From Prevotella jejuni (GTDB lineage: Bacteria; Bacteroidota; Bacteroidia; Bacteroidales; Bacteroidaceae): a stretch of 64,000 bases of DNA. Where the stretch lies: the NCBI RefSeq assembly GCF_900187995.1, contig NZ_FZNZ01000011.1, positions 47,596 to 111,595 of the forward strand. Reading direction: 5' to 3'. Of the stretch, positions 44,032-52,497 are shown piece after piece. A model generated the notes under the pieces. The model saw only the letters and a list, made by a program, of their open reading frames with translations, searched no databases and was not told the origin of the DNA. The position numbers were made by a program, and so were the translations under genes. Every line of letters starts with the position of its first letter. Positions within the stretch are counted from its first letter, which is position 1.

Positions 44032-44790
44032 ATGATGAATAAACCTACCTTCATTGCAGGTCCCTGCGTTATAGAAAGTCAAGAGCTTCTCGGCATTGTA
44101 GCCGAAGAGTTAGTGCGACTCAACAATAAATACGACATCGATATCATCTTCAAAGCGAGCTTTGATAAAGCTAATCGAACGAGTATACACTCCTTTCGTG
44201 GTCCAGGACTTGAGAAGGGTCTTGAGATGTTACAGGCTATCAAGGATAAATATGGACTACGCCTGTTGACTGATATTCACGAGAGTTATCAAGCTAAAGC
44301 CGTAGGAGACGTCGTTGATGTCATTCAGATACCAGCCTTCCTATGTCGACAAACAGACTTATTAGCGGCTGCCGCAAAGACAGGCAAGATTGTAAACATA
44401 AAGAAAGCACAATTCCTTAGTGGCAGAGACATGCGTTATCCTGTTCAGAAATGCCAAGAGAGCGAAGCTAAAGAGGTGTGGCTGACGGAGCGTGGGAACT
44501 GTTTTGGATACAACAACCTTGTTGTTGATTTTCGAAACATACCTGACATGAAAGAGATTGTTCCCGATGTCATTATGGATTGTACGCATAGTGTACAGAG
44601 ACCAAGCGCTGGAGACGGGAAAACTGTGGGCGATCGCAAGTTCGTACCATCAATGGCTTTGGCAGCTAAAGCGTTCGGTGCAACAGGTTACTTCTTTGAG
44701 GTCCACCCTACACCAGACGCTGGATTGTCTGATGCAGCCAATATGTTAGAGCTTGAAAAGTTAGACGAATTAATAGGAAAACTAATATGA
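44032..44790 (+). CDS. kdsA: 3-deoxy-8-phosphooctulonate synthase
   Basis: KdsA condenses arabinose 5-phosphate with phosphoenolpyruvate to KDO-8-phosphate for lipopolysaccharide. The barrel motifs are FIAGPCVIES, KASFDKANRTSIHSFRGPGL, QIPAFLCRQTDLL, DCTHSVQRP and FFEVHPTPD. At 252 residues it is slightly shorter than E. coli KdsA. The position equivalent to the metal Cys of metal-dependent forms reads AGPCVIES, so a metal-dependent class is possible. Its end overlaps kdsD by 4 bp (ATGA). Confidence 0.97.
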   Translation: MMNKPTFIAGPCVIESQELLGIVAEELVRLNNKYDIDIIFKASFDKANRTSIHSFRGPGLEKGLEMLQAIKDKYGLRLLTDIHESYQAKAVGDVVDVIQIPAFLCRQTDLLAAAAKTGKIVNIKKAQFLSGRDMRYPVQKCQESEAKEVWLTERGNCFGYNNLVVDFRNIPDMKEIVPDVIMDCTHSVQRPSAGDGKTVGDRKFVPSMALAAKAFGATGYFFEVHPTPDAGLSDAANMLELEKLDELIGKLI

Positions 44791-45758
44791 TGGAAGCAGA
44801 AGAGAGATTGACGCAAGTCAGAGCGTATGCCACACAATGTATAAAAGAGGAGGCAGACGCAACACTCAACTTAATAAATCAGTTGGATGAGAACTTTGAT
44901 AAGGCCGTTAGCTTGATGTATCATTGTACGGGTAAAATCATTGTTACCGGTGTTGGCAAGAGTGGAAATATAGGTGCAAAGATAGCGGCAACACTCTCTT
45001 CAACAGGTACACCTGCTTTCTTCGTCAATCCCTTAGACGCTTATCATGGTGACTTGGGGGTAATGACCAAGGAGGATGTCGTCTTAGCCCTGTCTAATTC
45101 CGGTCAAACAGACGAATTGCTCCGTTTCATTCCGATAGTTCTTCACATGGATATCCCTATTATAGGAATGAGTGCCAACCCTAATTCCCTATTGGCAAAG
45201 TATTCTACAGCCCACCTAAAAGTATGGGTCGAGAAGGAAGCCTGTCCTCTCAACCTTGCTCCAACCAGCTCGACAACAGCTGCACTGGTCATGGGTGACG
45301 CATTAGCAGTTGCTCTCATGCGTGTTCGTGACTTCAAGCCACAGGATTTCGCACAGTTCCATCCAGGTGGAGAGTTAGGTAAACGTCTACTGACAACAGC
45401 ACAAGATGTTATGCGTTCAGACGAACTTCCTATCATACCAAAGGATATGCACTTAGGCGAAGCAATCATACATGTCAGCAAAGGTAAGCTCGGCTTGGGT
45501 GTATCGGTTGATAATGGGAAAGTGATAGGACTGATAACTGATGGCGATATCCGTAGAGCTATGGAGCATTGGCAGGCAGAATTCTTTGATCATACGGTCA
45601 GTGACATTATGACAAAGAGCCCTAAAACGGTCTTGCCAACAACAAAGATAACAGAGATTCAGCATATTATGCAGCAAAACAAAATCCATACTGTATTGGT
45701 ATGCGATAAGGAGAAACACCTTTTAGGTGTTGTAGACCATTATAGCTGTATGCTGTAA
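44787..45758 (+). CDS. kdsD: Arabinose-5-phosphate isomerase
   Basis: This converts ribulose 5-phosphate to arabinose 5-phosphate, the substrate of KdsA. The SIS domain (residues of about 30-180) has GVGKSGNIGAKIAATLSSTG, LDAYHGDLG and ALSNSGQTDELL. Two CBS domains follow (about 205-320), with GLITDGDIRRAM and a final LGVVDHYSCML. Length 323 is normal for KpsF/GutQ-type enzymes. Coupling to kdsA by ATGA overlap places consecutive pathway steps together. Confidence 0.96.
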   Translation: MMEAEERLTQVRAYATQCIKEEADATLNLINQLDENFDKAVSLMYHCTGKIIVTGVGKSGNIGAKIAATLSSTGTPAFFVNPLDAYHGDLGVMTKEDVVLALSNSGQTDELLRFIPIVLHMDIPIIGMSANPNSLLAKYSTAHLKVWVEKEACPLNLAPTSSTTAALVMGDALAVALMRVRDFKPQDFAQFHPGGELGKRLLTTAQDVMRSDELPIIPKDMHLGEAIIHVSKGKLGLGVSVDNGKVIGLITDGDIRRAMEHWQAEFFDHTVSDIMTKSPKTVLPTTKITEIQHIMQQNKIHTVLVCDKEKHLLGVVDHYSCML

Positions 45759-45845
45759 AGATAAGATGCGATTATCTTATCTATGTATTTATATTGAGTG
45801 GGACAATCTATTACAACAATAGATTGCTACTGCTATCGACGAAAA

Positions 45846-47192
45846 ATGAGAGAGATAAAAGTAAGTTTTAGCATAAGAAAAACCATCACAACGGTGATGG
45901 CACTATATAGTATAATATGTCCAACACATCTTTCAGCACAGACGGAGGCGCAAGGCTCTTTAGCTGAAAGACATGAGATGACGGCAGATAGGGCTGATTC
46001 TTTGATTGTTAACCAGCTTAGAAAGAAAGGTGTACACTTCTCTCACAACAACTCTGTGACCTTACTTACAACAGGAAGGGAAAAGTTTAATGACCTTTTT
46101 AAGGCGATTGACCAAGCACGTTCGAGTATTCATCTGGAATACTTCAACTTTCGTAATGACTCTATCAATGAGGAGTTGATTAAGCATTTAGCAGCAAAAG
46201 CAAAAGAGGGGGTTGAGGTGAGGGCCGTCTTCGACGGCTTTGGCAATGCAAGTAATAATCGCCCTATGAAGAAAAAGAACTTGAAATCTATCCGTGAAAA
46301 GGGTATTCAGATTTACGAGTTCAAGCCTATGGAGTTCCCGTGGTTGCATGATATCTTCAATCGTGACCATCGCAAGATTGTTGTCATTGATGGGAAGGTG
46401 GCTTACACAGGTGGGATGAATGTGGCAGACTACTACATCAATGGTACTAAAGTCGTTGGTTCATGGCATGACATGCACTGTCGTATAGAGGGAGATGAGG
46501 TTAACACGCTTCAAAACATCTTTTTAAGAATGTGGTATTTGGCATCAGGACAGAAGATACATGGTGCAAAATACTATCGTGGTGTATCTAATGCCGATTA
46601 TATAAAAGGCTTAAAACAAGACACTTGTGGTACTGTTGGGAATAAAATGGTTGGTATCATCAACCGTGAACCACATACATCAAAAGATATTATCCGCTAC
46701 TTCTATGTTAATGCTATCAATGATGCGAAAGATAGTATCAAGCTTATCAACCCTTATTTCACACTAAGTAGGGCCTTGAAGAAGGCTTTACGCAATGCTG
46801 CTAAACGAGGTGTAAAGGTGGAGATACTACTCAGTGTGAAGAGTGATATCCCTCTAACCCCTGACTGTGGGTTCTATAATGCACACAAATTAATGAAAGA
46901 AGGATGTATTGTTTGGCTGTATGAGAAAGGCTTCCACCACACAAAGATTATTACTGTAGATGGTCAATTCTGTACCGTTGGATCGGCCAATCTTAATGCA
47001 AGAAGTCTTCGTTGGGACCGTGAAGAGAATGCTGTCATTATAGACGCATGTACGACTCACGAGTTAGATAACCTTTTTGAGGCACAAAAGAAAGATAGTT
47101 TTAAACTGACAGAAACTAAGTGGAAACAATGGCGCACACCTTGGCAACGTTTCCGTGGATGGTTTGCTCATCTATTATCTCCTTTCTTATAA
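45846..47192 (+). CDS. Secreted phospholipase D / cardiolipin-synthase-like protein
   Basis: The start is chosen at ATG 45846 (MREIKVSF), giving a signal peptide that ends HLSAQ; the longer GTG frame at 45798 would spoil it. Two HxK motifs are visible: DHRKIVVIDGKVAYTGGMN and FHHTKIITVDGQFCTVGSAN, each followed by the typical Asn/Ser region. The family uses two His to transfer phosphatidyl groups. Bacterial cardiolipin synthases are usually membrane-anchored, whereas this copy looks periplasmic, so a phospholipase or phosphatidyl-transfer role outside the cytoplasm is possible. Confidence 0.85.
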   Translation: MREIKVSFSIRKTITTVMALYSIICPTHLSAQTEAQGSLAERHEMTADRADSLIVNQLRKKGVHFSHNNSVTLLTTGREKFNDLFKAIDQARSSIHLEYFNFRNDSINEELIKHLAAKAKEGVEVRAVFDGFGNASNNRPMKKKNLKSIREKGIQIYEFKPMEFPWLHDIFNRDHRKIVVIDGKVAYTGGMNVADYYINGTKVVGSWHDMHCRIEGDEVNTLQNIFLRMWYLASGQKIHGAKYYRGVSNADYIKGLKQDTCGTVGNKMVGIINREPHTSKDIIRYFYVNAINDAKDSIKLINPYFTLSRALKKALRNAAKRGVKVEILLSVKSDIPLTPDCGFYNAHKLMKEGCIVWLYEKGFHHTKIITVDGQFCTVGSANLNARSLRWDREENAVIIDACTTHELDNLFEAQKKDSFKLTETKWKQWRTPWQRFRGWFAHLLSPFL

Positions 47193-47230
47193 TAATAGAA
47201 AGGAGATATATAAAGGTTGAGATTAAGCTC

Positions 47231-47845
47231 TTATATCTTGTTTATGTCTATATAACCGTGCATAACAGCATAGATTGTCAAAGCAGATACACTCTTCATT
47301 CCGAGTTTATCCATAATATTCTTGCGGTGTGTTATTACTGTTGTCAGACTTATATTCAGCTTTTCTGCTATCTCTTTGTTAATCAATCCTTGTACAATTA
47401 ACGACATAACTTCTATCTCACGATTACTAAGTATCTTATTCTTTAGTACCTGAGGAAGTTCAGGAAGGTTCTTTCCACCAGGATGACCATACTGTGCTAT
47501 CTTTAAGATTGCCTTGACAAGCTCATCCTCAGGCACATTGATACAGAAGCTATGAAAGCCTGAGAGTTGTGAATTAGGGTCTTTCGTAATTGTCAAAACA
47601 ATAGTTTTATGGATACATTGAGAGAAGAACTGCCTGTTCTCTAAGACAATTACTTGCGATACAAAGTAATGATAGAATGAGTCTACTTGCGCCTTTTCAA
47701 AATCTTGAAAAGTAGAGAACGACTCCACAGTCATAATAGGCATTACATTCTGTAGAAGCTGTTTCAAACCTAAAATAACAAGTGTATTGGAATCGACTAT
47801 GGCTATCTTAGGACGACCCATATCTAAGTTAGAAGGATGTTTCAT
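47231..47845 (-). CDS. LuxR-type regulator with degenerate receiver domain
   Basis: In this 204-residue protein, residues of about 10-120 resemble a response-regulator receiver (PKIAIVDSNTLVILGLKQLL). The expected phospho-Asp after the third strand is not evident (HYFVSQVIVLENRQF), so control by phosphorylation is doubtful. The C-terminal HTH is clear: LSNREIEVMSLIVQGLINKE and TTVITHRKNIMDKLGM. It lies 55 bp downstream of the hemerythrin-LuxR gene with the same orientation and a very similar HTH, so the pair may have arisen by duplication and may control common targets. Confidence 0.8.
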   Translation of the reverse strand: MKHPSNLDMGRPKIAIVDSNTLVILGLKQLLQNVMPIMTVESFSTFQDFEKAQVDSFYHYFVSQVIVLENRQFFSQCIHKTIVLTITKDPNSQLSGFHSFCINVPEDELVKAILKIAQYGHPGGKNLPELPQVLKNKILSNREIEVMSLIVQGLINKEIAEKLNISLTTVITHRKNIMDKLGMKSVSALTIYAVMHGYIDINKI

Positions 47846-47900
47846 TCGTATTTGTCTTTAAGTAACTGAGAGTTTCTCTTTTCCTACTTGTTCTTACTTA

Positions 47901-48857
47901 TCATAGCTTCACACTACTGATATCCACAAGATTATTAACAATTGCATAAATTGTCAATCCTGCTGGTGAATGTATTTGTAGCTTACGTGCAATATTACGA
48001 CGATGTGTAATCACAGTGTTCGTTGAGATACAAAGATGATCGGCTATCTCCTTATTCGTCATACCCTGAGCTACATCAACGATAACATCTTTCTCACGAT
48101 CACTAAGAACCTCATCAGACAGAGGACTCTGCGTAATCATGTTTGATATCTTCACACTTACGTCATTTTGCTTACTCTTTTGTTCTAAGCGTCTAATCAC
48201 TGGTATGAAGATTTCTTCTTCTACTAAAGCATGTTGCTCAAGCCATGCTTCACAGTTATAGATATCATATAAAGTAGCTGTCAGACGATTATTATGATGC
48301 GTATCAGAAGGTAGATACTTGATAATAATACTCTTCAACTCACGTAACTTCACATCTGTTTGACTATGATGCTTAGAATAAGTCTCAACATCGTATGTAT
48401 CATTTGCCTCACCCTTCAGCAGCGAATCCACGTATGGAAACACATTCTTCTCCTCATACTGCATGTGATTATGGATAGAATGAGCATATTCGTCATATAG
48501 ACGAAGGATTAGACGAGCAAGATTATCAGTCTCATCCAAAGACGCACACAGCTCCTTCCGTATGAAAGGTAACTTGTATTCAAGATAGTAAGTATGGCTT
48601 GCTCGCAGGTATTGCATAAGCGTTGGGATTGACAATCGGTCTACATCATCAAAAGCTTTATATCCATTTATCGTAAAATTAACGACTGCCAAGAATGTGT
48701 AAGTGTCTACATTCTGATCATCACAAACCTCTCTCACGGTCTTATCACCAAAGCCCAAACTTATTCCAAAGCACCCTAAGCTTTGTAATAAGTCATAATT
48801 ATCTCTGATAAGATAAATCATCTTATCATCAGGCTCATACATCTTCTGATTCTTCAT
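47901..48857 (-). CDS. Hemerythrin-domain LuxR-family regulator
   Basis: The start is set at MKNQKMYEPDDK (48857). The N-terminal 70 residues (FGISLGFGDKTVREVCDDQN) resemble the short ScdA/RIC N-terminal domain. A hemerythrin-like bundle follows (about 80-235) with His and Glu ligands in SHTYYLEYKLP, HNHMQYEEKNVFP, KHHSQTDVKL and QHALVEEEIFIP. The last 65 residues are a LuxR HTH (LSDREKDVIVDVAQGMTNKE, STNTVITHRRNIARKL). The architecture suggests a di-iron sensor of oxygen, NO or oxidative stress that directly controls transcription. Confidence 0.85.
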   Translation of the reverse strand: MKNQKMYEPDDKMIYLIRDNYDLLQSLGCFGISLGFGDKTVREVCDDQNVDTYTFLAVVNFTINGYKAFDDVDRLSIPTLMQYLRASHTYYLEYKLPFIRKELCASLDETDNLARLILRLYDEYAHSIHNHMQYEEKNVFPYVDSLLKGEANDTYDVETYSKHHSQTDVKLRELKSIIIKYLPSDTHHNNRLTATLYDIYNCEAWLEQHALVEEEIFIPVIRRLEQKSKQNDVSVKISNMITQSPLSDEVLSDREKDVIVDVAQGMTNKEIADHLCISTNTVITHRRNIARKLQIHSPAGLTIYAIVNNLVDISSVKL

Positions 48858-49201
48858 CTTGTTACTTCGTAATGATATCGTATGCAAAATAACAAAAAAA
48901 AAGTCAATAATGCAATAGTAGTTGTAAAGTATTTGGTTTTTTATCATTAATTATTACTGGCGCATAGTAATACACCACACGAAATTTGTTAATAGTAAAC
49001 ACCAATCGTAATAAGGCTTAACACCATACAACGAGTTACCCAAAGAGGCTTTACTTATTAATAGAACAGCATCTACAAGATAGCCATCAAAAAACTAAGA
49101 AGAAACTATTTTTGTTGTTTTAGTGGCTTGTTCCAAATAAAAGCGGTATCTTTGTAGCTTGTAAAGTGTTATAAGATACATGATAAGCTAAGACAGTTAA
49201 T
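48858..49201. other. Divergent intergenic region, includes -7 element of rep gene
   Basis: 344 bp between the hemerythrin regulator and the Rep_3 gene. A TATCTTTG element at 49147-49154 is a likely -7 box for the latter, giving a leader of about 40 nt. I looked for iterons or DnaA boxes expected near a Rep_3 origin and saw no obvious tandem repeats by eye. Confidence 0.5.
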
Positions 49202-50350
49202 ATGACAACAGATAAAACAGCCGTAAGAAAGGTAACGCGTAAACGAGGTGCAAAAGCACAGAAAGCTCCCTTAAAAAGCCGTACTATCTCGAATGATCTT
49301 ATCCCAATAGAAGAAGAGACATGGCTTCTTCAGCCTATTGCTGTGACCATGATGCGCCATGACTATTCACTCATTCAGGTTAGAATTTTGGTGTCTATTG
49401 TTGAGAGTCTACAGTCTATCTTACATGGAATATTGAACAATAAACGAGGCTTTCAACTTGACTTATTCCACACGGATGAGCTGGATGAGGATGGACGTAT
49501 GCCTATCAAGCTACCTTTCAAGGAATTAGGTGTTGACCCGAACCACTATCCACAGTTACGTAACTCACTGAAGATGTTGGCTTCAATACCTGTCGAAATC
49601 CCATATAAAACGGCTGAAGGAAGAAAGTACACCAAGGCAACTAACCTTTGTGATGTATATATACCAGAGGATCGTTCCTACAACAAATACGCCATTCTAA
49701 AGCTTGATCATACTGTTGCCGAGCGTCTTGTATCATTAGACTTTGGCTATCATCGTTTGGGAAAACAGATTGTCTTCGCTTGTAAGAACCGCTATACACA
49801 ACGTATATATATGTTCATCGAGTCTTGGGTGGACAAAGGTCGTACAGTTATCAAGACTTTGGAGTTCCGCAAGATGCTTCGTTTGGAAAACAACTACAAG
49901 AAATTCTCTGATTTCTGCCGCCGTGTTCTCGACCCAGCAATGCAAGAATTAAAGGAGCTTGCAGAGCGTGGGTTCTGTGATTGTCACTTTGAGTATGAGA
50001 AGAAATATGACCGTGGACAGCGTGGTGGTGAGCCTGATGAACTAATCTTCATCATACATCGTGCAAAGGATAAGATGAATGTACAGTTGCAGGAAATGAC
50101 GCAAACTCAACGTCGACAGTTCCAACAGTATCTTGTACAATACTTCGATTTCACCCCTGTGAATGCACAAGCAATGGCAGACCGCATTACCGCTGAGACT
50201 TATCAAGAAGCTGTACAAAAACTTATGAGCCTACGCGACCGTTTCTCTAAGACGTTTGTAAAAGACAAGGCAGCCTACACTTTCAAAAGTCTTGACGAAA
50301 TGTTGAAATCAAAGGAAGTCCCTAACACCATCGTAGAGGAAGTGGAATAA
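49202..50350 (+). CDS. Rep_3-family (RepB-type) replication initiator
   Basis: This 382-residue protein has a basic N-terminus (VRKVTRKRGAKAQKAP). Twin winged-helix Rep domains at about 45-300 include PIAVTMMRHDYSLIQVRILV and the second domain RIYMFIESWVDKGRTVIKTL...FSDFCRRVLDPAMQEL. The latter matches the initiator proteins of iteron plasmids. Here it sits in a region of chromosomal genes with no partition, mobilisation or toxin-antitoxin genes. It may be the initiator of a secondary chromosome, an integrated plasmid relic, or a domesticated Rep. I recall that some oral Prevotella carry two chromosomes. Confidence 0.8.
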   Translation: MTTDKTAVRKVTRKRGAKAQKAPLKSRTISNDLIPIEEETWLLQPIAVTMMRHDYSLIQVRILVSIVESLQSILHGILNNKRGFQLDLFHTDELDEDGRMPIKLPFKELGVDPNHYPQLRNSLKMLASIPVEIPYKTAEGRKYTKATNLCDVYIPEDRSYNKYAILKLDHTVAERLVSLDFGYHRLGKQIVFACKNRYTQRIYMFIESWVDKGRTVIKTLEFRKMLRLENNYKKFSDFCRRVLDPAMQELKELAERGFCDCHFEYEKKYDRGQRGGEPDELIFIIHRAKDKMNVQLQEMTQTQRRQFQQYLVQYFDFTPVNAQAMADRITAETYQEAVQKLMSLRDRFSKTFVKDKAAYTFKSLDEMLKSKEVPNTIVEEVE

Positions 50351-50410
50351 CTTATAGGAACTTTCCCCAACCGAATAGGAATTTGCCTATAAGATATTTG
50401 AAACCAAAAG

Positions 50411-50444
50411 ACTACTTTTGCAATAGAGAATGAACAAAAGTAGT
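50411..50444 (+). promoter_or_regulatory. Promoter -7 element inside a 10-bp inverted repeat
   Basis: ACTACTTTTG (50411-50420) is perfectly complementary to CAAAAGTAGT (50435-50444), with a 14-nt spacer. The left arm contains TACTTTTG, a TAnnTTTG -7 box, so the repeat would flank the transcription start of the tyrosine-rich lipoprotein gene. This position suits an operator. Confidence 0.5.
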
Positions 50445-50464
50445 TTACATTAAAGGTTACAGAT

Positions 50465-51406
50465 ATGAAAAAGAACATTTTATATACATTCGCTTTAGGT
50501 CTCCTAAGTCTTTCACTCTCTTCATGTGGCGCATACCTATCTGCCAGTGGTGGTTATGGTGGTCCTATGGCTGTTTATGATGATGGTTATAACGTTGGAT
50601 ACAGCAGCACATACGGTCGAATTGGGTATGAAGAGGCACGAAGACAAGCGCTTTTCTTGTCAGACAAGATGGCTTACGAACTTGGACTTACCGATGCACA
50701 ATATCAAGCAGTGTACGAGATTAATCTTGACTACCTCCTTAATATGCAGGGTGAGCGCTCTCTTTACGGTGACTATTGGACACGTCGCAATAGTGACTTG
50801 TTCTACGTCTTAAATGCACGCCAATATAACTATTATATAGGTGAAGACTATTTCTATCGTCCTGTTTATTGGTATAACAACAACTATGCTTATAGGGTTT
50901 ATAATCGTTATGCAGACCGCAACTATTATTATCGTTCCCTTCCTGCAGAATACTATACCTATCGTGGCGGGCGAAACAGATATAATGATAGCTATTACGC
51001 AGGCCGTTTCGGTGCACGCCGTAACCCTCCTATCGTAACAAACCGTACCAGAACGAACCAGGACGTATATCAGAATAGCGGTGCTTGGAATACTCCACAG
51101 CAAAATAACGGGTATAGTAGCTTTGGCAATGCAAGAAGAGATAATACCTATTCTACGCCAAATAGCTCTTATAATCAGCAGTTTGATGGACCAAGACAGC
51201 AGTCTAACAGACCTGTATATCAACCTCAACAGCAGCAATACCCTGCTCCAAGTCGTCAATCATCAGGTAATTACGGTGGTTCATCATTTGGGAATGCATC
51301 ACGTTCATCATTCCCAAGCACACCAGCAAGTAGCAATCAGGCTCCATCAACTCCAAGTCGTTCAAACGTACCAAGTAACAACAGCAGTTTTGGTGGACAT
51401 AGGTAG
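50465..51406 (+). CDS. Tyrosine/asparagine-rich lipoprotein
   Basis: This 313-residue protein has a lipoprotein signal (LSLSLSSC, Cys21). Residues of about 55-120 form a helical segment (ARRQALFLSDKMAYELGLTD...VYEINLDYLLNM) with the look of Spy/CpxP-type helices. Then comes a Tyr/Asn/Arg-rich stretch (YWYNNNYAYRVYNRYADRN) and a Ser/Gln/Pro/Asn-rich low-complexity tail ending FGGHR. I do not recognise a named family. It is expected at the cell envelope, and the tail is probably disordered or adhesive. The promoter lies in an inverted repeat. Confidence 0.75.
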   Translation: MKKNILYTFALGLLSLSLSSCGAYLSASGGYGGPMAVYDDGYNVGYSSTYGRIGYEEARRQALFLSDKMAYELGLTDAQYQAVYEINLDYLLNMQGERSLYGDYWTRRNSDLFYVLNARQYNYYIGEDYFYRPVYWYNNNYAYRVYNRYADRNYYYRSLPAEYYTYRGGRNRYNDSYYAGRFGARRNPPIVTNRTRTNQDVYQNSGAWNTPQQNNGYSSFGNARRDNTYSTPNSSYNQQFDGPRQQSNRPVYQPQQQQYPAPSRQSSGNYGGSSFGNASRSSFPSTPASSNQAPSTPSRSNVPSNNSSFGGHR

Positions 51407-51420
51407 TAGTAAAAGATAAT

Positions 51421-52122
51421 ATGAGAATAACAGATATTAGTCGTTCAAGAGTAGCCTCTGCAATGGTTAGAGGCTACTTTCATTCTTTCTTTTCAGGACA
51501 AGTAGATGCCTTATATCCAGGGAAAAAACGGATTGAACCGAAGGAGTACAAACAGCTTTTAGTAAACAACTTCGACAACCTCTCTACTCAATTCGTGTCT
51601 GTTCTCTTTCCTATTCTCATACGTCTAAACTATTCAGACCTTGAGTTTGTGACTGAAGATATGAAGCGACGTCATTTCTCAGAGACTACTTCAGCAAAGA
51701 TACTCTTACGTTATGCTTGTGGAAGTAAAGAACTTTATACTCTCGTAACTGCTGAATATCAGAAGCAAATATTCTCTTTACTTAATGGACATTTACAGTC
51801 TGTAGAAGACTACTATGTAGACTGTCCAGCTTTGATAGACAAAGACTGTGTACCCGTATCGTTGGCCATTCGCTCTATTGTTCGGGTTCAGATGCAAGCA
51901 TACGCCTTAGGGATAACACAAGCTAAGACAGGAGTCAATGGTCTACATCAGGCTACTGTCTATCGATTAATGATAGCGGGAATGATGGCTTTACTCCATG
52001 AGTCGCCCGTTAACTTTGAGGAAGAAAACTTAGAAATGATGTTCAGAAAGGTATCATTAAACGCTGATAACTTTGAGAACTTAATGAATGAAATGAACCA
52101 AGCCTACGAAGACTTGGTTTAG
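51421..52122 (+). CDS. Unknown helical protein
   Basis: This 233-residue soluble, mostly helical protein has no signal peptide. It begins MRITDISRSRVASAMVRGYF. Features include an acidic C-terminus (NFENLMNEMNQAYEDLV) and two Cys-containing segments (LLRYACGSKELY, YVDCPALIDKDCVP). It starts 14 bp after the lipoprotein gene and is probably co-transcribed. I do not recognise the family, and no enzymatic motif is evident. Confidence 0.7.
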   Translation: MRITDISRSRVASAMVRGYFHSFFSGQVDALYPGKKRIEPKEYKQLLVNNFDNLSTQFVSVLFPILIRLNYSDLEFVTEDMKRRHFSETTSAKILLRYACGSKELYTLVTAEYQKQIFSLLNGHLQSVEDYYVDCPALIDKDCVPVSLAIRSIVRVQMQAYALGITQAKTGVNGLHQATVYRLMIAGMMALLHESPVNFEEENLEMMFRKVSLNADNFENLMNEMNQAYEDLV

Positions 52123-52448
52123 ACTTAGCATTATCTCTTTGCTCACTTAGACTAATTACGCTATATAGCAGACTCCTTTAATTATGCCATATAGCGTGTT
52201 ATATCATATTGTCAACCAATAGATAACATCCGACTAACCAAGTACACTTTGTTCTCCTTGAATAGTCTATACTTTTCCTAACAATACTTGCAATCCTCCT
52301 AACAACACATTACGAAGCACCTGACCACCAAAAAGACCACAGTTATCAGCCCTTATCGTTAGTGTAAACGATCCACATCATCGACATTAACACCCCTCAC
52401 TGTCACAGAAGATAAGAGGAGAAATGGGTAAATATCATTAAGACCATA
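52123..52448. other. Intergenic stretch with an inverted repeat
   Basis: About 325 bp without a supported gene. A perfect 9-bp inverted repeat (ACGCTATAT at 52158-52166, ATATAGCGT at 52189-52197) lies shortly after the preceding gene. Nothing else was recognised. Confidence 0.5.
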
Positions 52449-52489
52449 AGAGAACGAAAAATTATAGCCACACAACCTCTTCGTTCTCT
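52449..52489 (-). terminator. Probable terminator between convergent genes
   Basis: AGAGAACGAA (52449-52458) pairs perfectly with TTCGTTCTCT (52480-52489) with a 21-nt loop. It is just beyond the stop codon of the cyclo-ligase gene. The T-rich tail is weak, so it is called as probable. Confidence 0.55.
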
Positions 52490-52497
52490 CATAAAAC

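Noticed and set aside
49202..50350. Reading the Rep_3 gene as proof of an integrated plasmid
   Set aside because: No mobilisation, partition or toxin-antitoxin genes, no direct repeats and no tRNA target flank it, so integration is only one possibility.
50739..51259. Overlapping antisense and alternative frames across the Tyr-rich lipoprotein gene
   Set aside because: The biased TAT/AAC codon content of the real gene removes stops in other frames; they carry no independent signal.
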